From Lithobates sylvaticus (taxonomy: Eukaryota > Chordata > Amphibia > Anura > Ranidae), in the NCBI GenBank assembly GCA_028564925.1, contig CM053034.1:157143548-157207547 (forward strand): a stretch of 64,000 nt of DNA, written 5' to 3'. The position numbers and the translations under genes are program-made. Positions 56,377 to 64,000 of this stretch are shown piece by piece. Positions within the stretch are counted from its first letter, which is position 1, and every line of letters begins with the position of its first letter. The notes under the pieces are model-generated. The model was not told the origin of the DNA, made no database searches, and saw only the letters and a program-made list of their open reading frames with translations.

Positions 56377-56544
56377 TTCTAGGTAATAGTGGTTACAATC
56401 CATTTGTCAGTGCCCAGAGTTGCTTTATGAAGCCAGAGACAGAGCAGGCCGGCCGGACTATCTTAAAAGACCATTTTCAGAGATCTTGCGGCTTGTGTGT
56501 GGGTTCCATTGCCAGATTGAATAATGTGATGACGTCACTTGATT

Positions 56545-56580
56545 GACGCGTTTCGTCCTCCAATCAGAGGACTTCTTCAG
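56545..56580 (-). ncRNA. Hammerhead-like motif with perfect 6-bp stem II, left arm
   Basis: On the minus strand CTGAAGA (56580-56574), one extra A, GTCCTC, TGATTG loop, GAGGAC, GAAAC, GCGTC. Core and stem II are intact apart from the extra A. Stem I is not evident. Confidence 0.6.
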
Positions 56581-56660
56581 ACACTGGGCACTGACAAAAG
56601 GATTGTAACCACTATTACCTCGAAAAACCTCTTTTGCAGCAACTTTATGTGAGGATAACT

Positions 56661-56697
56661 CTGAAGAAGTCCTCTGATTGGAGGACGAAACGTGTCA
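56661..56697 (+). ncRNA. Hammerhead-like motif with perfect 6-bp stem II, right arm
   Basis: CTGAAGA (56661-56667), extra A, GTCCTC/GAGGAC stem, GAAA (56687-56690), CGTGTC. Identical to the left-arm copy except that ACGCGT reads ACGTGT. Confidence 0.6.
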
Positions 56698-56903
56698 ATC
56701 AAGTGACATTATCACATTATTCAATCTGGCGATGGAACCCACACATAAGCTGCAAGATCTCTGAAAAGGGACTTTAAGATATTTTGGCTGGCCTGCTCTG
56801 TCTCTGGCTTCATAAAGCAACACTGGGCACTGGCAAAAGGATTGTAACCACTATTACCTAGAAAAACCTCTTTTGCAGCAACTTTATGTGAGGATAACTC
56901 TGA

Positions 56904-57324
56904 GGCTGGTTTCACACTGGGGCGGTGGGGGTAAAGCAGCGCTATATTTAGCGCTGCTTTACCGTTGTTTTAGCCGCGGTATTCTGCCGCTAGCGGGGTG
57001 GTTTTAACCCCCGCTAGTGGCTGAAAACGGGTTAAAACCCCTTGCAAAGTGCCGCTGCATTGGCGCTTTGCCGGCGGTATCCCCGCGGTGTCCCATTGAT
57101 TTCAATGGGTAGGAGCGGTATAGGAGCGGTGAATACACCGCTGCTTCACCGTTCCAAAGATGCTGCTAGCAGGACTTTTTTTACCGTCCTGCTAGCGCAC
57201 CGCTCCAGTGTGAAAGCCCTCTGGCTTTCACACTGGAGTGAAGGGACACGCTTTTTTCAGGAGCTATACAGGTGATATTTTTAGCGCTGTAGCTCCTGAA
57301 AAATGCCCCAGTGTGAAAGCACCC
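56904..57324. mobile_element. Family D MITE inside the family E arm
   Basis: GGCTGGTTTCACACTGGGGC and GCCCCAGTGTGAAAGCACCCT are the ends. TGA at the left and TAA at the right are the worn target. Removing it restores ATAACTCTGA/GGATTG, which matches the inverted arm at 56143-56165. Confidence 0.75.
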
Positions 57325-57569
57325 TTAAGGATTGAAACACAGCTCCTTGGCCATCATCCAACAGATCCAATCATTGGTTCATTGAATACGAGCTTCATTG
57401 TAACTGCGTAACAGTGAGTACTTTCTCTGGCAATTAGCCATTCATATGGTTTCAAATAACACTGAACTGCTAAGATTTGACTGGAAAAATTATGATATAT
57501 TACCAGTGGTGGCTGATGCTCAAAATTTTTGGGGGGCACAAAGAAACTGAAAAAAAAAAAAACATCAAT

Positions 57570-57910
57570 TGCAACCACTTTGCCATCAAACGCAGCCACT
57601 GTGCCATCAAACGCTGTCACTGTGCCATCAAACGCAGCCACTGTGCCATCAAACGCAGCCACTGTGCCATCAAACGCTGCCACTGTGCCCATCAAACGCA
57701 GCCACTGTGCCCATCAAACGCAGCCACTGTGCCCATCAAACGCAGCCACTGTGCCATCAAACGCTGCCACTGTGCCATCAAACACAGCCACTGGGCCATC
57801 AAACGCATCCACTGTGCCACCAAAGCTACCACTGTGCCATCAAACGCAGCCACTATGCCCATCAAGCGCAGCCACTGTGCCCATCAAGCGCAGCCACTGT
57901 GCCATCTAAC
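57570..57910. repeat. Minisatellite of 21-22-bp units
   Basis: About sixteen copies of CCATCAAACGCAGCCACTGTG with 21- and 22-bp variants (GCC or GCCC), one AAGCTACC variant and late units with AAGCG. It is preceded at 57503 by CAGTGGTGGCTGATGCTC, a possible hAT start, without a matching end. Open frames of up to 154 codons across it are by-products of the unit length. Confidence 0.9.
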
Positions 57911-57989
57911 CATTAAAAGCACAAACACACCTCACAGGTGAGTCAGTGGATTCTTTACCTTTCTATAAACAGTGTTCCGTTTTTCCTTT

Positions 57990-58318
57990 TCTTTACTATA
58001 ATAAGGCTTACCTATAGGTACTGGAAATATCAGTTTAGGAGATATTTACCATATACGCTTGAGCCAACGTCATTGGCGCATGCGCACTGAAGAAAGGGCA
58101 CAATCGTGCCATTTCTAAAGGGCCCGTGCCGTGACCGGTGGCTCCCGCATGCATGCATGTGATGGGAGTGACGTTGCGCAACTCCGGCCAGTCACAGAGC
58201 CGGAGTCCGGCCCCGGAACAAAGAGGGGTGAAGATGGATGCAGCCACCAGCGGGGACAGAGAGGACACTGCGCGCTTCGTTTGCAGGTAAGTGCAACATA
58301 ATGGGCTAGTATGCGATG
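57990..58318 (+). mobile_element. Family C MITE inside the minisatellite locus
   Basis: AATAAGGCTTACCTATAGG, a GTTTAGGAGATAT hairpin arm, GCATGCGCACTG and CATAATGGGCTAGTATGCGATGC follow family C. Two more minisatellite units follow directly (58317-58365), so the MITE landed inside or next to the array and lost both ends. Confidence 0.6.
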
Positions 58319-58429
58319 CCCATCAAGCGCAGCCACTGTGCCCATCAAGCGCAGCGATGCCCACTGTAGTTGTTACAGGCAGTGGTAGCTACAACCAGGG
58401 CTGGTGCAAGGATTTTTGACACCAAAGGC

Positions 58430-58655
58430 GAAACCTCATTTTGGCGGAAACAATTCGGCGCATGATCGGAAGCATTGAACTTAATTTTCTCGGCTCGTTG
58501 TAGTGTTGTACGTCACTGCGTTCTTGACAGTCGAAGGTTCAGAGAACTTTTGTGTGACCGTGCGTATGCAAGACAAACTTGAGCGGAATTCCGTTGGAAA
58601 AAACATCCAAGATTTTTCAGACGGAAATTCAACACGTGTGTACGCATCATTAGGG
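58430..58655. mobile_element. Diverged family A MITE, right part
   Basis: GCATGATCGGAAGCATTGAAC, CTCGGCTCGTTGTAG, GTACGTCACTGCGTTCTTGAC and the end CGTGTGTACGCATCATTA belong to the subfamily of 52514-52931 and 58777-59187. The left third is absent. Confidence 0.6.
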
Positions 58656-58776
58656 TGGCCTTCCAAACAGCAGCACACAGGACCTGGTTCTGGGGCTCTC
58701 AGCACTGTTAATTTAGAAAATATTTGGTAAAGAGTGACCTAACATAAAAAAATAAATGTGATGTTAGGTTTACTTT

Positions 58777-59187
58777 AACATATGAGCGGATTTCCGTCAG
58801 AAAAATCTTGGATGGTTTTTCCAACTGAATTCCACTCAAGCTTGGCTTGCATACACACGGTCACACAAAAGTTTGCTGAACTTTCAACCGTCAAGAACGC
58901 GGTGACGTACAACACTACAACGAGCCGAGAAAATGAAGTTCAATGCTTCCGAGCATGCGTCGAATTGTTTTCGAGCATGTGTAGGAATTTTGCACGTCAG
59001 AATTGGTACAGACGATCGTAATCGAAACTTTTTCCGACCGAAAAATTGAGAACCTGCTCTTAATCTTTTGCTGGCTGGAATTCGGCCAGCAAAAGTCCGA
59101 TGGAGCATACACACGGTCGCATTTCTGACCAAAAGCTCTCATCGGTCTTTTGCTAGCCGAATTTCCAATCGTGTGTACGCGGCATAA
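58777..59187. mobile_element. Diverged family A MITE, worn left end
   Basis: GAGCGGATTTCCGTCAGAAAAA at the left and AATCGTGTGTACGCGGCATAA at the right. The inside has ACGGTCACACAAAAG, GAACGCGGTGACGTACAAC and GCTGGCTGGAATTCGGCCAGC (local palindrome). Same subfamily as the previous one, in the opposite orientation. Confidence 0.65.
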
Positions 59188-59974
59188 GACAGCTTTGGGC
59201 ATGTTGAAGTAGTAACAATATTCTGGCTTACATGTTTATTCATGTACTAAGTTTTCACAAAGTGCAAAAAACTGTTACTTTCTATGGATTACCTGAGCTC
59301 AGCCTCCAACCACACCTAGGACACCTTTTGTTGCTCTCCCCGAAGGCCAAAAATGCAGTAAAGTAAAGAGGTATTAGTTTGCATTTGGTCACAATATTTC
59401 AGCTCACTACCCACACGTAGAGTCCTCCTGTCTGGTGAGTCCGACATTCATCTTTTTGCTGTCTGTACATTGCTTTGTTCCACATTGATCGTTCAATAAC
59501 ATCTTAGTGTTGGCTTCTGAACTTGCTGATTCACAAGTCCTTTAATCGTATTAAATAATGGAAGTCATCTTCTTGGTCATAATGGTCTTCAACTTTAAGT
59601 TGGCTGGATATATCAATAATTTACACCGACCTAATGTGTTCACTGCTAAAAGTCATCCCTAAGGACCTGGATGCTGGAATGACACCACCTGAAGGTCCCT
59701 GCACACATCTGCTATGACAGGTGCTAAATGTTTTCTTACAGCGTGATCTGCGGCCAGACAGTGTTTTTTCTTATCTATGAAAAGAAACACAGCCCTGTAC
59801 AGCAGATGGGCTTGTCAAGCGTAACTGCCGACAGTTGTGTTACTGAGGCATACAGCTGCCTACACTTTGTGACAACCACAAATGAGGTTCAGGTTTGCCG
59901 TTACCAGAGGTGTTTGGCAAATCCCCAGGATTTGTACGTTTCGAGAATCGCAAACCTTTGGCTGAAAACTTTGC
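59188..59974. other. No recognisable gene or element
   Basis: No supported frame or boundary. Confidence 0.4.
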
Positions 59975-59982
59975 ACGTTTAC

Positions 59983-60784
59983 TAGACATGTGCAATTCGT
60001 TTTTTTTTTTTTTTTAATTTTTCGTTTTTTTTTGTTATATTCGTTCATTCGTTATCGTACGAATGAACGAACGATTCGCTAAAATGTTTTTGTTGAATTG
60101 GTAATTTTCCATGTCCCTTACAATGGCGCTGCTTAACGTGCCTCGAATGGATTGAACGAAAAAATTCGTACATTCATAATTTTTTTTTTTTTTTCGATTC
60201 ATAATTTTAAGTGTCTCTTACAATGGTGCTGCTTGACGTGCTTCGAATGGATTGAACGAAAAAAAATTCGTAACTTTTTTTTTTTTTTTTTCGATTCGTA
60301 ATTTTCCGTGTCTCTTATAATGGCGCTGCTTAACGTGCTTCGAATGGATTGAACGAAAAAATTCGTACATTCGTAACTTTTTTTTTCAATTCGTAATTTT
60401 CCGTGTCTCTTAAAATGTAATAATAGCATACACATTACATAAAATTATGAATTATGCTCCGATTACGAATCTACGAAAACAATGTTACGAAAGTACGAAT
60501 AAAGCAATCTAACGAAAGTACAAATATAACTAAATCTATGAAAATACGAATGCGTCCGAATTTCGAATAAACGAAAATTAAACTAACGGAAAAACTAATC
60601 AACGAAAAAATAACTCTTGCGAAAATACGAATCGCTACGAATACGAACACCGACGACTTACAAATTTACGAATCGTTACGAATACGAACACCGACGACTT
60701 ACGAATTTACGAATCGTTACGAATCAACGGAAACGAAAGAAACAAAACGAAAATAAACAAATTTTTCTGTTGTGCACATGTCTA
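59983..60784. mobile_element. TTCG-rich hAT element, perfect 8-bp duplication
   Basis: TAGACATGTGCAATTCG and TGTGCACATGTCTA bound 802 bp. ACGTTTAC is duplicated exactly (59975-59982 and 60785-60792). It contains four spaced copies of ATGGCGCTGCTTAACGTGC with its CGAATGGATTGAACGAA follow-up (about 60123, 60224, 60321 and a worn one). The rest is ATTCGTA/TACGAAT wording. Opposite orientation to 34009-34944. Confidence 0.88.
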
Positions 60785-60792
60785 ACGTTTAC

Positions 60793-61446
60793 CACCAGAA
60801 AGAAGGAGCAACCTATAATGCAATGCCCTGGTCATGGGCCAATCATTTTGCAGGAATAGATAAATAGTCCCTTTCTATAAATGTTTGGGCTCGCAGCAGC
60901 CATATTGTCATCGTAAGTAGGAGCCGTTACTCAGAACTCACAATTCTGTGTAGAGAAAGATACTTTTTATTTTTCCTAATTTTGCTACAATTTTGGTACA
61001 CGTCCTCTGTTACAGTGCTCAGCTTCAGCCTTTTGTTTGACAATAAATGTATTATTATTATTTTTTTTCATTATTATTCTTTTTATTATAAGATTATAAA
61101 TTGGAATACAAAACAAAGCCTATTGGGCATACCCAGGCTTAGGTTAAAACACACACATAAAAAAACAAAACAACAAAGGGTAAGGTGGTTGGTAACCAAG
61201 GCTTAGGGAATTGGAAGCGAGGTATCTGGGGGACAATACGTTTATTATTAGCCACACAAATGGTCAGAATTGAATAACAAGTTTCAATCCCCCAACTTCC
61301 CCCATAGACTTCAATAGGGCTCACCACAGGATTTCCTCATCGCTATAAGGTGCTGCTATTCCTTACACATAAAAAAATAAAATAAAATTTGGCCATTTGC
61401 ACTGTAAAAATAAACATTAATGAAGTGTGTACAATATCTGCCCACT
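60793..61446. other. No recognisable gene or element
   Basis: Contains an (ATT)n-like run near 61045-61090. Nothing else can be supported. Confidence 0.4.
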
Positions 61447-61454
61447 GCTGTGTT

Positions 61455-62380
61455 CATGGGCGTCCGCAGAACTTTTTTCAGGGGGGGGGGGGCATAATTT
61501 TAGGGTCACCCATGCACCGCCCCTTTTCGACAATGTCATTATCACATTATTATGGTTAGAGTCTGCAGACGTATTACAGTCCCTAGGATAAGTAATGGGT
61601 AATGGCCAACAGGCTCTCTTACCAGACTCAGCAAAACTACAGCAGTGATCACTCCGGCTGGACGATCGTTCACTCTGGGTTCCCCGGGGGCGACACTGGT
61701 CAGTAGTGTAGCATGTCTGTACCCTGGTAGTGGCTCAGTCTTTCTCTCTCTGGTGGTGCTGGCCAGTGTGGCTCTCTCTCTGGTGGTGCTGGACAGCATG
61801 ACTCTCTTTTGTAGCCCTGGCAGGCTCTCTCTCTGGCTTCCGCCCAGCACACTCCTCGTCCTGTAGAACTCTCTCCCTCAGCTTCTTTCCAGGCTGCAGT
61901 CTCTCAATCTCTCTCTTGATCGAGCTGTAGCCTCCTCCCTGTGGAAAATGGAGCCGCCAATCTTTTGGGACTACCTGTCCCATGAAGCTTGCCTCTCCTA
62001 GTGGCCTTTGATTGGCCCTCAGTTATGGCCAATAGGGAAGGAACGGAGCAGGGCAGGAAGCTGGGTGGGGAACCTGGTGAGAGCCGCCGTCTCTTCTCCC
62101 TGACAGAAGAATGGGTGGGGCGAGCGGGGGAAACCTCTGATTGCCCGCAGCTCACCATTCTTCCGTCACAGCACCGCCAAGTTCTCTGCTGGACTGAGCA
62201 GGGAAAAGAGCCCAAAGTCACACTACACTTGACAGCACCTTAATGGTGTCACCTCACTGGTGGGTGGCACCCGGGTGCGGCACCTCGACAGAGACACAAC
62301 TGTGCTGAATTTAAGATCCGATCCCTGATTCCAGGGGGGGGGCACTTGACCCCCCTTGCCCCTACCTGCGGACGCCCATG
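61455..62380. mobile_element. hAT element, CATGGGCGTCCGCAG type, perfect 8-bp duplication
   Basis: CATGGGCGTCCGCAGAAC and CTGCGGACGCCCATG are the ends. GCTGTGTT is duplicated exactly (61447-61454 and 62381-62388). The interior includes a CTCTCTCTGGTGGTGCTGG tandem pair near 61745-61790. 926 bp, no transposase motif. Frames on the minus strand (61542-61983) reflect the repeated phrase. Confidence 0.88.
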
Positions 62381-62559
62381 GCTGTGTTATATAATACTCT
62401 CAAAATGGTTGTAAACCCTCATATACCCAGTGAAGTGACTGGCCTCAGGTGATACACAGAGATGAAGTAAATACTACTTGATAAGTTGTACCTGTTTATC
62501 TGTAGTATTCGTTTTATCTACAGATCAAAGTCCAGAATTTTTACATCTTGTCTCAGCTT

Positions 62560-63155
62560 TCAGAAAAGTCCGGCGGACTTAAAAAGAAGTCTTGACTCAA
62601 AATTATCCGCCAGACTCGGCAGTCCGGCGGACAATCTGGCCGTCTGTGTGCTAGTCCGTGGGACTTTTGAAATGAACGGACTTGCCCACACACGGAGTAA
62701 AGTCCGTTCATTTTGAACGTGACTCCAGGTAGACGGGACTAGCGAAGGAAGTCAATGCCGCCGCCTCGATCCACGAGATTGACACCTTGCTAGCCCCGTC
62801 ACCTGGTATGGATTTAAAGGGGAACGCCTACGCCAAAAAAACGGCCCCCAAAGTCCATAGCAGACCCTTATCCGAGCAGTTGGTTGTCGGGGTCTGCGGG
62901 CAAGGAGCTTATCGGAATCCGGGAGCCCCCTTTAATAAGGGGGCCCCCAGATCCCGGCCCCCCACCTTATGTGAATGAGTATGGGGTACATGGTACCCCT
63001 ACCCATTTACCTGAGGGAAAAAGTGTAAAAAAAAAACACACAACACAGGTTTTTAAAGTACTTTATTAGACAGCTCCGGGGGTCTTCTTCCGACTTTGGG
63101 GGTCTTGTCCCACTCTTCGTTTCTTCGAAGAAGTTAGATGAGTCGTTTTTTTTTT
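62560..63155 (+). mobile_element. Half copy of palindromic element P
   Basis: It parallels the left arm of 37432-39755 from the AGTCCGGCGGACTT end region through ACTCCAGGTAGACGGGACTAG, GACCCTTATCCGAGCA, TTGTCGGGGTCTGCGGGC, ATGTGAATGAGTATGGGGTA and GCTCCGGGGGTCTTC. It then stops near the (GAA)-type part. The TATA and centre are absent. The family thus exists outside the 38-kb locus and was not born there. Confidence 0.8.
63062..63067 (-). terminator. Conserved poly(A) signal in the element P half copy
   Basis: AATAAA on the minus strand (CTAATAAAGTACTTT), at the place matching the signals of the full element, followed in reading direction by a TGTGTTGTGTG/T-rich tract (about 63048-63028). Confidence 0.5.
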
Positions 63156-63660
63156 TGTTCAGCTAGCGGGTTGAAAAGATTCCTCCATCTACACAAAGTG
63201 TCAAGAAGAGGCATATGAAGCACATGGTAGCGAGAAGGTAGTTTAGCTGAACAAAGGGAATTTTATTTGTGTAAAATACTTGTAAACATACATATAATGT
63301 TAATATCAGGGTAAATGGTAAACACAATAACAACAGTAACCATAATGATAACACAAATGTCTCCAAATGTAACCACTGATGTCAGTAGTAAAGGGTTATA
63401 CACGATAATAAACAAATTAATGGCAATAATGTCATAAATAAGGCCATAATACAATTCCATAGTTCAACAAGGACAAAGTTGGATAAAAATATGATTGCGA
63501 GGTAGTGCCTGCAGGACCTAAGGCCTCTCTGAACCTGTAGAGGTAGAAATTGCATAGTAGCTTGAAGATCTGAGTATAGATAAATGGAAACACGGCATCT
63601 AATAGCTCTACGCGTTTCGTTGCTAATACGCCACTCATTAGGAGCATGCGCGTGATAGTC
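63156..63660 (-). mobile_element. Family E hammerhead retroelement, truncated by neighbours
   Basis: On the minus strand it begins with a hammerhead-like motif (63645-63605) and continues through AT-rich sequence to AACCCGCTAGCTGAAC and a run of A (63160-63150). The A run and the abrupt change into element P suggest a retrotransposed 3' end inserted into the P copy. Minus-strand frames here (to 104 codons) have no recognisable motif. Confidence 0.5.
63605..63645 (-). ncRNA. Hammerhead-like ribozyme with 4-bp stem I
   Basis: On the minus strand GCTC (63645-63642), CTAATGA (63641-63635), stem II GTGGC...GCAAC (four of five pairs), GAAAC (63618-63614), GCGTA with candidate cleavage after GTA, then GAGC (63608-63605), which pairs perfectly with GCTC. 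The third base of the CTGANGA block is A instead of G, a change that should greatly reduce cleavage. Confidence 0.6.
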
Positions 63661-64000
63661 TAGAGTGAAAATTATATGAAGATAATCAGTCATCATTAAA
63701 GACGTATATAGGGGTAGGGTCGAACCCCAAATAACACCAAAGTGCGTACTTACTAATTAAGGTTTGTTGGTTAATGGTGTGGTGGCGGGGTGCCAAGAAC
63801 ATCGGAGAACACAATGTGGATGAAGGATTTCCCCCAGCCAAGACATTGTATTCTGACAGCGGGACTCTTTCAAAATACACTGATCAGCAGCTGCACCCGC
63901 TGATGTCACAGAGCCGGTCCAGGCTCGGGAAAGATCAGGATCCACCCACATGCCTGGACCAGCACATGGCTCAGCCTCTCAGCGAAGGAGCCTGAGACGG
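63661..64000. other. No recognisable feature up to the window edge
   Basis: No gene, repeat end or RNA motif can be supported. Confidence 0.4.

Larger units (their letters stand above)
55300..57500. mobile_element. Family E hammerhead region, inverted-repeat form, with two insertions
   Basis: Inverted arms: 55988-56660 is mirrored in 56640-57497 (TTTTTCCAGTCAAATCTTAG against its complement at the right edge, GATCCAATCATTGGTTC in both). Two hammerhead cores face away from an 80-bp spacer (56581-56660). A hAT MITE (56220-56376) and a family D MITE (56904-57324) were inserted at different places in the arms. The part at 55300-55985 has retroelement-like wording (AATACTTTATTAGTTGAAA) and may be the leading section. 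A target duplication is not clear. Confidence 0.65.

Noticed and set aside
57570-57910. Repeat frames of up to 154 codons as a repetitive protein
   Set aside because: Several frames are open at once because the unit is 21 bp. 22-bp units break every frame, and no conserved start or domain is present.
63382-63696. 104-codon minus-strand frame as part of a membrane protein
   Set aside because: The hydrophobic look comes from AT-rich codons, and the frame crosses the hammerhead motif of a retroelement.

Overview
The window reads as intergenic or intronic DNA from a large amphibian genome, most likely a ranid (true) frog. I found no host protein-coding exon, tRNA or rRNA that I can support. The frog call rests on recognised repeat types: TTAA-ended MITEs with a shared core, short TWA-target MITEs with ends like GCCCCATACACACGG, hAT MITEs with 8-bp target duplications, Tc1 and L1/L2 remnants, and hammerhead-bearing retroelements. 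It is an inference from repeats, not from a gene.

Layout. 0.9-1.5 kb: a TTCG-rich hAT element. 1.6-6.1 kb: an old L1-type LINE on the minus strand, split by a young Tc1 element (2510-4129) whose transposase has a single frameshift. 6.1-7.6 kb: hammerhead-bearing inverted-repeat retroelements. 9.6-29.1 kb: mostly MITEs inserted in one another (families A, B, B2, C, D, F below), with an L2/CR1 3' end at 17.8-18.2 kb. 32-35 kb: a family A MITE, another MITE and a TTCG-rich hAT. 35.75-39.99 kb: a large non-autonomous hAT element carrying a 14-unit minisatellite and, inserted in it, a 2.3-kb palindromic element whose two arms each carry a TATA box and a poly(A) site facing outward. 41.6-47.2 kb: three hammerhead-type retroelements with perfect 14-, 15- and 14-bp target duplications. 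48.4-50.2 kb: a deleted Tc1 element with two MITEs inside. 50.2-54.5 kb: more family A MITEs and a hAT. 54.5-57.5 kb: further hammerhead elements with hAT and family D insertions. 57.5-64 kb: a minisatellite, divergent family A MITEs, two more hAT elements, a half copy of the palindromic family and a last hammerhead element.

Working names. A: 3-bp TAA/TTA target, TIR NGCCCCATACACACGGTCGG, about 420 bp, PIF/Harbinger-like. B: TTAA ends, core CTTTCTTTTGGTGGTATTTG. B2: related ends, core CTATTACAAGGGATGTTTAC. C: TTAA ends, motif TCTCCTAAAC. D: TAA/TTA target, TIR GGCCCCTTTCACAC. F: TTAAAGTGGTTGTAAAGG start. E: hammerhead-bearing retroelements. P: the palindromic element.

The most notable content is (1) at least a dozen hammerhead-ribozyme-like cores spread over unrelated repeat bodies, several with compensating stem I or stem II sequences, sitting in inverted-repeat elements flanked by long target duplications, and (2) the palindromic element P with mirror-image minimal transcription units. 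Most stretches between named elements hold only old unclassified repeat sequence. Boundaries given without target duplications are approximate.
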